This document shows, piece after piece, positions 7,394-15,511 of a DNA stretch of 64,000 bases. The stretch comes from an uncultured Lachnospiraceae bacterium. Its GTDB lineage: Bacteria > Bacillota > Clostridia > Lachnospirales > Lachnospiraceae. Position 1 is the first letter of the stretch. Each line of letters begins with the position of its first letter. The stretch spans positions 51,486 to 115,485 of the forward strand of contig CATLGW010000002.1 in NCBI GenBank assembly GCA_949948715.1, read 5' to 3'. The translations under genes were made by a program, and so were the position numbers. Below the pieces are notes generated by a model that was not told the origin of the DNA, ran no database searches, and saw nothing but the letters and a program-made list of their open reading frames with translations.

Positions 7394-9142
7394 CTATCTC
7401 CCGCAGGAATGAACCCGGTCCGCCAGGGCGATGGTGGAAGGCCTGTGGGCGATCATCAAAAGCGTCCTCTGGCCCTGCAGCCCCTTCAGCGCCCGGTTGA
7501 CCAACTGCTCGGACTCGTTATCCAGCGCGGAGGTAGCCTCATCCAGAAGAAGCAGCGGCGCTCCCTTCAAAACAGCCCGGGCGATGGCAATTCTCTGCCT
7601 CTGTCCCCCGGACAGCCGGTTTCCCCGCTCCCCCACCTCCGTATCGTATCCGTTCTCCAGCCTGCTGATAAAATCATGGGCATAGGCAGACTTCGCCGCC
7701 TCCACAATCTCCTCCTGTGAGGCGTCCATCCTGCCCACCAAAATATTCTCCCGAATGCTTCCTCTGAAAAGATAGGGTTCCTGGGGCACATAGGCGATCT
7801 GCTGCCGGATCCGGGCATTGGTCAGATCCGCATAGGATTTTCCCATCAGCCGGATTTCACCGCCCTTCACAGGATACAGCCCCAGCAAAAGCTTGGAAAG
7901 GGTGGTCTTTCCGCAGCCGGAAGCCCCGGTGAGGGCCACGCTCTCTCCCTCCTCCACCTGTAAGAAAAAATGTTCCAAAAGCGGCCTGTCGGGACGATAG
8001 GAAAAGCTGATATCCCGCATTGTAACCGCCGGCTGACCGCTTCCGCCTACGGGACACACTGCAGTATCCTCCCGCTCCCAATCCGCCTCTTTCCCCGGAG
8101 TGTGGGCCGCCGATTTTCCCTTCCCTGCCTCCGACTCTATCCCCTGTCCTGCTTCCCCGCTCCCATACCAGCTCTGCGGTTCCTCCGTCTCCTCCAGAAA
8201 GGCAAAGATATTTTCCGCATTGGCCATACACCCGATTAACTCCGGCAGATACCGCCCCACCTGGAGGAACTGAAAGGAAAAGCTCCCGTACAGGCTGTAG
8301 ATCGCCGTCAGGGCTCCCAGACTGGTTTTTCCCTGACCCACAAAGTAAATTCCCACCATGAGAAACGCCAGGGCGCACAGCAGATCAAATCCGCTGTTGC
8401 CGCCCTCCAGGCACGCGGTGTAGAGGATCTTCCGCCCGCTCTTTTTCGCAAAAATATGATTCTGCTCCACAAATTCCGCCACGGTCCTTTTACCCGCCGC
8501 GAACATTCTGGCCTGCTCCATGCCCTGCAAAAGATTGGAGAGCTTCTCCGTCATTTTTCCGTTGACCGCCGCCAATTCCCCGGCCACCCGCCGCATGGGC
8601 TTAATAAACACCCCGTTTTGGATCAGCATCAGCAAATTGATGCCCACCAGGCACAGGGTGACCTCCCAGCTTAGGATGAGCATGGGAACCAGATACACCG
8701 TCACCTGCAGAATGGGCGCCACCGTCCTGCGGAGCCTGGAACCGTAAATGCTGCCCATCTTTTCCAGGTCATAGGAAAGTCTGGACATGAACTCTCCGCT
8801 GTGATGCTCCTCATAATAGGCATAGGGAAGCCGGACCTCATGGGCATAGAGCAGCTTGCACAGCTTGCCGTAGGCCCGCTTTGCCTCCACATTGTAGACG
8901 ATGGCGGCGGTGCGGTAGACAAGCATGGAGATTAATCCTCCCAGAATATTGCCCAGGATCACGCCCCGCATCCTGCGCACGTCCCCGGTCTGCGCCGCAT
9001 CCACCACATTTTTCACCAGAAGAGAGGACATAACGGTAAACATGGCCCAGCAGGTACTCATAAAGAAAATGCCCGCCAGATACAGACCGCAGCGTCTGCC
9101 CATTACTTTCATGGTGCGCACGAATATCTTTAACAATCCCAT
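7394..9142 (-). CDS. ABC exporter half-transporter (permease-ATPase fusion), C-terminus short
   Basis: A 582-residue type IV ABC exporter subunit. About six transmembrane helices occupy residues 1-300. A low-complexity acidic linker follows at about 330-370, then the ATPase domain: Walker A LTGASGCGKTTLSKL, signature LSGGQRQRIAIARAV, Walker B LLLLDEATSALD and H-loop IAHRPS. The protein stops at ADRVHSCGR, only about 15 residues after the H-loop. Most relatives have another 20-40 residues there, so the C-terminus looks truncated. Its ATG overlaps the stop of the upstream partner by one base (TGATG), and the two probably form a heterodimer. The substrate is unknown; a drug, peptide or lipid is typical. 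Confidence 0.85.
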   Translation of the reverse strand: MGLLKIFVRTMKVMGRRCGLYLAGIFFMSTCWAMFTVMSSLLVKNVVDAAQTGDVRRMRGVILGNILGGLISMLVYRTAAIVYNVEAKRAYGKLCKLLYAHEVRLPYAYYEEHHSGEFMSRLSYDLEKMGSIYGSRLRRTVAPILQVTVYLVPMLILSWEVTLCLVGINLLMLIQNGVFIKPMRRVAGELAAVNGKMTEKLSNLLQGMEQARMFAAGKRTVAEFVEQNHIFAKKSGRKILYTACLEGGNSGFDLLCALAFLMVGIYFVGQGKTSLGALTAIYSLYGSFSFQFLQVGRYLPELIGCMANAENIFAFLEETEEPQSWYGSGEAGQGIESEAGKGKSAAHTPGKEADWEREDTAVCPVGGSGQPAVTMRDISFSYRPDRPLLEHFFLQVEEGESVALTGASGCGKTTLSKLLLGLYPVKGGEIRLMGKSYADLTNARIRQQIAYVPQEPYLFRGSIRENILVGRMDASQEEIVEAAKSAYAHDFISRLENGYDTEVGERGNRLSGGQRQRIAIARAVLKGAPLLLLDEATSALDNESEQLVNRALKGLQGQRTLLMIAHRPSTIALADRVHSCGR

Positions 9143-10848
9143 CACGCCTCCTCCTTCCCGTACATGGATGCGTACACGCCCCCTGCCGCCAACAGCTCCT
9201 CATGAGAGCCGCTCTCCGCCACGGCCCCGTCCTTCAGCACCAAAATGGTGTCCGCATGGCGCACCGTAGACAGCCTGTGGGCGATGACCACGCAGGTCCT
9301 TCCCTGGGAAAGTCGCTCCAAAGCCTTTTGAATCTGCCCCTCCGTCTCCACATCCACGGCGGAGGTGGGCTCGTCCATCAACAAAACGGGCGCATTTTTT
9401 AAAAATGCCCTTGCAATGGAAATGCGCTGCCTCTCCCCGCCGGACAAAAGCACACCCCGCTCCCCCACCTTCGTGTCATACCCCTCGGGCAGTCCCATAA
9501 TGAAATCATGGATGCCCGCATTCCTGCAGGCCTCCCTTATCTCCTCCTCCCCGGCCTCCCCACGGGCATAAGCCACGTTGGCCCGGATCGTATCCGGAAA
9601 CAAAAACACATTCTGGGACACCAAGGCGATACGCTCTCTGGCCGACTCCACATCCCACTCCTTAAAGTCCCTGCCGTACAGCAGATACTTTCCCTCGTCA
9701 GGCCGGTAAAAGCCGCACAGAAGACGAAACACCGTGCTCTTTCCACCGCCGGAATCCCCCACGAAAGCCACGGTACGGCCCACGGGAATCCGAAAGGATA
9801 AATTTTTCAGCACGGGAAGCCCTTCGGAATAACCAAAGGAAACCCCCTCGAAGCTGACGGCGTCCTCCGCGGAAATCCCCTCAGTCTCGCTGCCGCTCTC
9901 CTCATCCTCCGCCCTCAGGATATCCTCCACCCTGCGGATGCACACCCAGTGCTCCCTGGCCTCCACAATGTCGAAGGGCAGTCCCACGAAAGCCTCCACA
10001 AACCTTCCCAAAATCAGAATAAAGGTCATCAGTCCCCCGATGCTTATGCTGCCGTTTACCACCAGAACATAGGCGTAGACAGCGCAGATAATATTGGGAA
10101 GCCACCCTAAAATACGGCGGATCAATATGGCATTGTTGGAGGTCCTGGTTCGTTTCTCCTCGTTCTCCACCAGCTCGTCCGCCGCCCGGCCAAGCTTTTC
10201 ACCGAAATACTCCTCCGCCCCGAAGGCCCGCAGTACCAGAATACCGCTCATACAGTCCTGGGCGATCTCCGTGATTCGGTCGGTTTTCTGACGAAACACC
10301 TTCTTTAAGCTGGTGAGCTTCTTCACCACATAGTTGGTAATCCACAGCACAACCGGATAACAGACAAGCATCACCAGAAGAAGCCGCAGGCTCAAGCCCC
10401 CCACATAAACCGCATAGGTTGCCGCCGACACCGCTTCCTGGCAGACCGTGGGAAGATTTTCCCCCAAAAGCGCATCCGCCTCCGCAATGTCCGAATTCAT
10501 CTTGTTGATCACCGTACCGGAACCGTTTTCGTCAAAATAGCGATACTCCAGCCCATAGAGCTTCTCTGCCACCATGGTCCGATACCGGACCTGTACCCGG
10601 AGACTGAAAAAGGAGGCCGCCAGGCTTTTCATAAAAGCCGCCAGAGCCCCCGCCGCCGTGAGAATCAGAAGGAACACCAAAAAGGAAGCGTATTCCACAT
10701 CCGCCCCTGAAAGCAGTTGATCCACCGCCGTCCCTATTAACCGATTGCCCTCCACCACAGTCCTGGCCAGTATCCAGGACAGAACAAGCTCCAGAATAAA
10801 CAGCGGCGAATACCGCAGCACACATCTCAAAAAAACATTTTTTCTCAT
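9142..10848 (-). CDS. ABC exporter half-transporter (permease-ATPase fusion)
   Basis: A 568-residue ABC exporter subunit with an N-terminal six-helix membrane domain and a C-terminal ATPase: Walker A FVGDSGGGKSTVFRL (about residue 370), signature LSGGERQRISIARAF, Walker B VLLMDEPTSAVD and H-loop IAHRLSTVRHAD. The membrane domain contains the YFDENGSGTVINKMNSDI coupling segment common in these exporters. It is first in a two-gene operon and overlaps its partner by one base. Both partners keep the catalytic Glu after Walker B, so neither nucleotide site is obviously dead. A promoter lies at 10959-10987. The substrate is unknown. Confidence 0.87.
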   Translation of the reverse strand: MRKNVFLRCVLRYSPLFILELVLSWILARTVVEGNRLIGTAVDQLLSGADVEYASFLVFLLILTAAGALAAFMKSLAASFFSLRVQVRYRTMVAEKLYGLEYRYFDENGSGTVINKMNSDIAEADALLGENLPTVCQEAVSAATYAVYVGGLSLRLLLVMLVCYPVVLWITNYVVKKLTSLKKVFRQKTDRITEIAQDCMSGILVLRAFGAEEYFGEKLGRAADELVENEEKRTRTSNNAILIRRILGWLPNIICAVYAYVLVVNGSISIGGLMTFILILGRFVEAFVGLPFDIVEAREHWVCIRRVEDILRAEDEESGSETEGISAEDAVSFEGVSFGYSEGLPVLKNLSFRIPVGRTVAFVGDSGGGKSTVFRLLCGFYRPDEGKYLLYGRDFKEWDVESARERIALVSQNVFLFPDTIRANVAYARGEAGEEEIREACRNAGIHDFIMGLPEGYDTKVGERGVLLSGGERQRISIARAFLKNAPVLLMDEPTSAVDVETEGQIQKALERLSQGRTCVVIAHRLSTVRHADTILVLKDGAVAESGSHEELLAAGGVYASMYGKEEA

Positions 10849-10958
10849 GTGATAACCGAATCCTCCCCTGAGGCTGCCATGGCCTCCCGCATTTTTGCCA
10901 GACAGTCACCTGCTTTTTTGCAGCAAAAGCACACGGATGCCACGTCTCATGCCAATTC

Positions 10959-10987
10959 ATTGTACAATAAAAAACGGTTTGATACAA
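10959..10987 (-). promoter_or_regulatory. Promoter of the ABC exporter pair
   Basis: On the minus strand TTGTAT (10982-10987) and TACAAT (10959-10964) are separated by 17 bp. The leader to the first exporter gene is about 100 nt. Confidence 0.55.
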
Positions 10988-11096
10988 TGTGAAAATGGCC
11001 CCATCCGCCAAATTGGTTCCGATCCATGAAAGCCGACTCAAAAAATCTTCAAAAGCGCTTGGATTTCGTGGCTTCGGATATTCAGATTTCCGCTCA

Positions 11097-12287
11097 TCAA
11101 CTACCTGTTCTCTCCTTTTGTTTTCTGCAAAGAATAATCCCCGCAAGCAACAGTGCCGGAAAAACAATACCCGCCAGAATTCCCGTTTTCAAGTCGTCCC
11201 CCAATGCTCCCGATACCATTCCAACCAAGGTAGGCCCTCCTGAACATCCTATATCTCCGCCTAAAGCCAATAAAGCAAACATAGCTGTCCCGCCTTTTGG
11301 CAAAGCCGCCGACGCCTTGCTGAAGGTTCCCGGCCACATGATTCCCACTGACAGTCCGCAGACAGCACAGGCAAGCAGACTAAGCTGGCTGACAGGGAAA
11401 AGGGAGATTCCCAGATAAGACAGAATACACAGGCAACTGCTATAGACCATAAAGCGCTCCAAATGAATACGGTCCCCATACTTGCCATAAAACAATCTGG
11501 ACATTCCCATTAAAACCGCAAACGCCATGGGCCCGGCCAAATCCCCCGCCGTCTTGGATATTCCAAGCCCTTTTTCCGCAAAGGGAGAAGCCCATTGGCT
11601 TACTGCCTGTTCGCTTGCCCCTGCGCATATCATCATCACAAACAAAATCCAAAACACTTTCATCCCAAACAATTCCTTTAATTCCAGTCCCGACTCGCCG
11701 TCCTCCAGCAATGGCACGATAGGAACCCTGGCAAAGACAAGAGCATTTCCGATCGGAATAAGCGCCCAGAACACTGCTAAAATTTTCCAGTTTTCTATAC
11801 CTGCAGCGTGAAAAAACAGTGTTGAAATGATTATCACTCCCGCATGCCCCCAGCAATAAAAAGAATGAAGCATACTCATTGCCTTCTCCTTATTGTCAGA
11901 AGGGCACGCCTCCACAACCGGACTGACAAGAACTTCCAAAAGCCCCCCGCCAACGGCATAAATCATTACGGCAATCAGTATTCCGGCAAAGGGAGCCGGT
12001 AAAATATCCGGTAAAATGGTAAGAAGAACTAAGCCTGCGGCTGATAAAATATGAGCGGTAATCATTGACGCCCGATACCCTATTTTATCTACAAAACCGA
12101 CTGAAACAAGATCAATCAAAAGCTGTATTCCAAAATTAAAAGTCACCAGCAATGTAATCTGAGAAAGCGGAATACGATACCTCCTCTGAAAGAACAAAAA
12201 CAGCAGCGGTGTGAAATTGTTGACCACTGCCTGTACGATATATCCCACGAAGCAGGCCGCGATGGTTTTATCATATTGATTTTTCAT
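11097..12287 (-). CDS. MFS transporter
   Basis: A 396-residue protein with about twelve hydrophobic segments in two halves joined by a polar loop near residues 195-215 (PLLEDGESGLELKELFG). Inter-helix motifs such as VGFVDKIGYRAS after helix 2 and FYGKYGDR in the second half match the MFS loop 2-3 and 8-9 signature. The substrate is unknown; sugar or drug/proton symport are both possible. The frame opens at TTG 12305, but ATG 12287 has GGGAGG seven bases upstream. It is divergent from an AraC-type regulator, with back-to-back promoters, so it is probably the regulator's target. Confidence 0.85.
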   Translation of the reverse strand: MKNQYDKTIAACFVGYIVQAVVNNFTPLLFLFFQRRYRIPLSQITLLVTFNFGIQLLIDLVSVGFVDKIGYRASMITAHILSAAGLVLLTILPDILPAPFAGILIAVMIYAVGGGLLEVLVSPVVEACPSDNKEKAMSMLHSFYCWGHAGVIIISTLFFHAAGIENWKILAVFWALIPIGNALVFARVPIVPLLEDGESGLELKELFGMKVFWILFVMMICAGASEQAVSQWASPFAEKGLGISKTAGDLAGPMAFAVLMGMSRLFYGKYGDRIHLERFMVYSSCLCILSYLGISLFPVSQLSLLACAVCGLSVGIMWPGTFSKASAALPKGGTAMFALLALGGDIGCSGGPTLVGMVSGALGDDLKTGILAGIVFPALLLAGIILCRKQKERTGS

Positions 12288-12310
12288 TTCAATGCCTCCC
12301 AACAAATGAG

Positions 12311-12339
12311 ATTATATCGCAAAACATATGCCAAGTCAT
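12311..12339 (-). promoter_or_regulatory. Promoter of MFS transporter gene
   Basis: On the minus strand the -10 TATAAT (12311-12316) lies 17 bp from a weak -35 ATGACT (12334-12339). The weak -35 touches the -35 of the divergent regulator promoter, as expected for an activator-dependent promoter. Confidence 0.5.
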
Positions 12340-12368
12340 TGCACATAATCGCACATTTATGGTACAAT
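12339..12368 (+). promoter_or_regulatory. Promoter of AraC-family regulator gene
   Basis: TTGCAC (12339-12344) and TACAAT (12363-12368) are 18 bp apart. The transcript would begin near 12375. Confidence 0.6.
12341..12356. promoter_or_regulatory. Candidate AraC operator (direct repeat)
   Basis: GCACAT occurs at 12341-12346 and again at 12351-12356, exactly ten base pairs apart, one helical turn, between the two divergent promoters. AraC-type activators commonly bind direct half sites on one face of the helix. The assignment is inferred from position only. Confidence 0.4.
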
Positions 12369-12467
12369 AAGACCATATTCAAGGCGGGAAAACACCGGAT
12401 GCCCATCTGTATTGAGGGCGGGGCAACACAATACAATATCGGAAAAATTTATGAAAGAAGCTTCTCT

Positions 12468-13370
12468 ATGGACATCTTGAAGATAACTACGGACGAAACT
12501 CTACGGGAAACCGTTTCACATGGAAACAGCGATTATCCTTTTGCCTACTATCCGGAAAACATCTGGCAATTTGACTTCCACCGGGTTGACTGGCACTGGC
12601 ATCATGAGCTGGAATTCCTGTATGTGGCCGAAGGCGCCGCGCTCTGCCTGGCAGGAACAGATACCGTATATCTGCCGGAAGGCTGCGGCATATTTATCAA
12701 CAGCGGTGTTCTTCACCGCTTTGAGGCACAATGCAGCACCTTCGCTCCCAATATTGTTTTTTCTCCAACTCTGTTAGCCCCTGAAAAGAGCTTTATTTAT
12801 AAAAAATATATCAGCCCCGTAATACACTCATCTGTTCCATACCAGATTTTTAATCCGCATACCACATGGCAAAACCGTGTTCTTCAAATTTTATCACAAA
12901 TATTTACCGTTCAGGAAACAGAGCAAAATAATGAGTTACGTACCGTTCAGCTTCTTTTTCAGCTTTGGGATGAATTGAATAATAATTTAAACTTAACCTA
13001 CAGTTTCAAAGATCTTCGCCGCTTAAATCACAGACAGGCAAGTCTGCAGACGATGATGCAGTACATCCACGACCGCTATCGGGAAGCCATTACCCTTGAG
13101 ATGATTGCGGCGTCCGCGTCTATCAGCAAAAGCGGGGCTCTGCATATTTTTCAGTCGGGTATCCACATTTCCCCGGTGGCCTATCTCATCCAGTACCGGC
13201 TGGCGCAGGCTGCCGAACAGCTCTATACGACACAAAAGCCGATTTCTGCCATTGCGGAAGAAACAGGTTTTGCAAGTTCCGGATATTTTTGCCGGAAATT
13301 TAGACAGCATTATCATATGAGCCCCAATGAGTACAGGCAAAGCAAAACCTGGCACCGGTCTTATTTGTGA
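12468..13370 (+). CDS. AraC-family transcriptional regulator
   Basis: A 300-residue regulator. The N-terminal cupin-like sensor holds WHWHHELEFLYVAEG and GIFINSGVLHRF (about residues 40-90). The C-terminal double helix-turn-helix spans about 200-295: LEMIAASASISKSGALHIF, then PISAIAEETGFASSGYFCRKF and HMSPNEYRQ. Ligands of such cupins are usually sugars or metabolites. The frame is open to 12276, but earlier starts lie in or before the promoter. ATG 12468 gives the usual family length, although its ribosome site is weak; ATG 12399 is an alternative. It is divergent from the MFS gene, which it probably activates. Confidence 0.85.
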   Translation: MDILKITTDETLRETVSHGNSDYPFAYYPENIWQFDFHRVDWHWHHELEFLYVAEGAALCLAGTDTVYLPEGCGIFINSGVLHRFEAQCSTFAPNIVFSPTLLAPEKSFIYKKYISPVIHSSVPYQIFNPHTTWQNRVLQILSQIFTVQETEQNNELRTVQLLFQLWDELNNNLNLTYSFKDLRRLNHRQASLQTMMQYIHDRYREAITLEMIAASASISKSGALHIFQSGIHISPVAYLIQYRLAQAAEQLYTTQKPISAIAEETGFASSGYFCRKFRQHYHMSPNEYRQSKTWHRSYL

Positions 13371-13441
13371 CTCCCAGTACCATGACCGGCAGAACAATGT
13401 CCGTCGGATTAAAAATTCGCCGTTCCTGTGGAAACTCCCAT

Positions 13442-14173
13442 TCACCACAATATTATGCGTATCACGCCGCATATAAAAAGATGCAGGGGATAATAGACAT
13501 AAAACAGCTTTCCCATCCCCTTAAAGGAACCCCTTTTCCCGTTATAAAGCCGTAAAAGAGGGATTGTCAGACAAGTGCCCAACTGGATTAACGCATATAC
13601 CTTGTCAATAAATATAAAATACACAATTGCATACATCGCCGTCCATAACATCATATATATCATCTGCTTTTTGAAATTTCCTCTGTTTATGCCGATATAC
13701 AGAATTGCCATAGTCGCAATGCAGCTCCAGTCCGACGGAAAGGTGACAAGGCAGACCGCCATTGCAACGCAGGACTTCTGCCATGTCTTCCACGATTTCT
13801 TATCATATATGTAAAGTAATACCAGCCCCCAGGCCAATGACCATGCCACCCCGGTCTGATTAAACACAGTAGTCCGGAATGGGATGAAAGGTATTCCAAA
13901 ACAGAAATTATATGCAAAATGGGAGATTAAGGCTAACAGGAACAGCCTGAAAGCATACTTTTTCACATCATGGGTGTAATGGTATCCCTCGGCAACAAAA
14001 AACCACATGATCGGCGCCGTGACCCTCCCCGCAATATGAAATAAAATCACAAACCATTCTGTGGAATACCCCGGGAATATTGTCCATGTCAAATGGTCCA
14101 GCGTCATAGCCGCAATGGCTATCAGCTTCAGTTGGTTTGCGTTTAATCCTTTTTCCCTGTCTGTATATGGCAT
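13442..14173 (-). CDS. TraX-family membrane protein
   Basis: A 243-residue polytopic membrane protein with about eight hydrophobic segments. It begins with LNANQLKLIAIAAMTLDH, the hallmark start of the TraX family, followed by IAGRVTAPIMWFFVAEGY and RLFLLALISHFAYNF. TraX of the F plasmid acetylates pilin, and chromosomal homologues are probably acyltransferases of unknown substrate. It starts inside the 3' end of the padR gene (31-nt overlap), with GGAGG seven bases before its ATG, so the two are translationally coupled. It ends 71 nt from the convergent araC-type gene. The neighbourhood does not identify a substrate. Confidence 0.85.
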   Translation of the reverse strand: MPYTDREKGLNANQLKLIAIAAMTLDHLTWTIFPGYSTEWFVILFHIAGRVTAPIMWFFVAEGYHYTHDVKKYAFRLFLLALISHFAYNFCFGIPFIPFRTTVFNQTGVAWSLAWGLVLLYIYDKKSWKTWQKSCVAMAVCLVTFPSDWSCIATMAILYIGINRGNFKKQMIYMMLWTAMYAIVYFIFIDKVYALIQLGTCLTIPLLRLYNGKRGSFKGMGKLFYVYYPLHLFICGVIRIILW

Positions 14174-14751
14174 ATTAAATCCTCCTCGCCTTTCCAGTCA
14201 TGCTGATTTATGGTTTCCAATCTTTCAATGCAGCGCTGCGCCCAATCTATACAGGTTTTCATAAAGCAGCGGCCGAAGTCGGCAGTAAACTGCCAGTAAA
14301 GCGTCTGGACGGCTTCCCTGTCCGAACCGTAACTCTCTATACTTCCAGGGATCGACCCCATTTTCTGCAGATATGCCTCACAGTCCGCCTTAAACCGCCG
14401 GAGCATTTCGGCGCCTTGGGCAGACGACATATTCCCGCCAAAGAAAACCTTCATAAGGAAAGCGTTTTTAAAACGGGTGGCGTCTTCCCCGCTTCCTTGG
14501 GCAAGCCATTCCATAAACGCATTCCTTCCTGCTTCCGTAATAGAAAAAACCTTTTTATTGGGACGGTCCGACTGTATCACTGTTTCCCCGCTAATATAGC
14601 CCTTCTTCTCCAATTTTTTCAGTTCCAGATAAATATGGGTATTCTGAGCGTGCCAGAAAAACTGCAGGGATGATTCGAATGCTTTCGTCAGATCATATCC
14701 GCTCATAGGCCCATAATTCAAAAATCCCAAAATTCCAAAAGCCAAAGACAT
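14143..14751 (-). CDS. PadR-family transcriptional regulator
   Basis: A 202-residue regulator. The N-terminal winged helix has ILGFLNYGPMSGYDLTKAF, then IYLELKKLEKKGYISGETV and NKKVFSITEAGRNAFMEWL, diagnostic of PadR. The C-terminal helical dimerisation domain of about 100 residues places it in the longer PadR subfamily. The frame is open to 14814; ATG 14751 is chosen because AGGAGGTG lies five bases upstream. PadR proteins usually repress their own operon and a membrane or efflux protein. Here the partner is the overlapping TraX-like gene. A promoter and a perfect 9-bp inverted repeat lie about 200 bp upstream. Confidence 0.87.
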   Translation of the reverse strand: MSLAFGILGFLNYGPMSGYDLTKAFESSLQFFWHAQNTHIYLELKKLEKKGYISGETVIQSDRPNKKVFSITEAGRNAFMEWLAQGSGEDATRFKNAFLMKVFFGGNMSSAQGAEMLRRFKADCEAYLQKMGSIPGSIESYGSDREAVQTLYWQFTADFGRCFMKTCIDWAQRCIERLETINQHDWKGEEDLICHIQTGKKD

Positions 14752-14942
14752 TTTTGCACCTCCTGTCAGAGTCGCTGTGCCGCAGTTCGAAAGTGTAACG
14801 TCTTTTCGGCGCATCTGTCATGAGAGATATCTTTCATTCTAAGTCCGCTCATAACAGATATTCCCAGGCGCCTTCCAGACTTTTCCGACCGTCCGCAACC
14901 TTTTCCATTCAACCCTTCGCATTTCTTATCCAAACTGTTAGT

Positions 14943-14979
14943 ATAATTTTATATTAGTTTAAAATTATAATAAAGTCAA
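14943..14979 (-). promoter_or_regulatory. padR-traX promoter overlapped by inverted repeat
   Basis: On the minus strand TTGACT (14974-14979) and TAATAT (14951-14956) are 17 bp apart. ATAATTTTA (14943-14951) and TAAAATTAT (14960-14968) form a perfect 9-bp inverted repeat that covers the -10 region, a likely site for autorepression. Confidence 0.55.
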
Positions 14980-14984
14980 GCGTA

Positions 14985-15285
14985 TGACAAACTCCAACCT
15001 GCTTTTCTGCCATGATACCCGCGGGCTATTGCGTTGAGACTCAACTGTCAGGCGTTCTCATACGATGTAGGCTTATCTCACCCCGAACAACAGTTCCACG
15101 AAGGTGGGAAGGAGCCAATAGCTCCTGTCCGTCAGGGTTTCCGCCTCTTCACAGGCCATCCGCCCCGGCTGGAGCCACAGCTTAAGACAGCTTTCGGAGT
15201 TGACAAAAAAAACTTCTTTTCAGGCTTGGCTTCTATTACTATCGGTGTTATCATACAAATAACAGCCACTATTACTTTCGTTTAA
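14985..15285. other. Unassigned intergenic block with RNA-like stems
   Basis: No convincing gene was found between the padR promoter and the small membrane ORF at 15317. A plus frame is open from TTG 15034 to 15285 but has no ribosome site and an unconvincing protein. The GC-rich core (about 15060-15190) contains short stems: CCAC-GAA-GGTGG near 15099-15111, and GGAGC-CAATA-GCTCC at 15112-15126. It could be a structured RNA or the decayed end of a mobile element; nothing decides between them. Confidence 0.25.
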
Positions 15286-15316
15286 GATCCGCAAAAACAG
15301 ATCAAAAGGACACCAT

Positions 15317-15490
15317 ATGGGACAGACAACAAATCAAATGGCTCTGGAATTCTTTTGTAAGCTCATGGAAGAATGGAAGGACAGCCGGAAAAGGAAGAAG
15401 ATGATAACAGGAGCCGTTATTGTAATCCTCGCTACCCTTCTGGGGGCGGCATTGGGGGTAACGGCCTATTATAACGGGTGGCTTGGATAA
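15317..15490 (+). CDS. Small single-pass membrane protein, 57 residues
   Basis: The frame MGQTTNQMALEFFCKLMEEW begins at ATG 15317, with AAGGA six bases upstream. A highly basic segment (DSRKRKKM) precedes one hydrophobic helix rich in Ile, Val, Leu and Gly. The protein ends YYNGWLG. The basic residues before the helix suggest the N-terminus is cytoplasmic. It lies 21 nt upstream of another membrane protein gene and they are probably cotranscribed. No family was recognised and no function is proposed. Confidence 0.6.
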   Translation: MGQTTNQMALEFFCKLMEEWKDSRKRKKMITGAVIVILATLLGAALGVTAYYNGWLG

Positions 15491-15511
15491 AATTTACGGA
15501 GACAATATACC

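Noticed and set aside
10532..11167. 211-codon minus-strand ORF
   Set aside because: It runs through the exporter promoter and into the exporter gene in another frame; noted only as a possible repeat.
12276..12467. Longer start of the AraC gene
   Set aside because: The earliest ATG precedes the promoter and overlaps the divergent MFS gene start.
15034..15285. 83-codon plus-strand ORF
   Set aside because: No ribosome site, TTG start and no protein features; described as an unassigned block instead.
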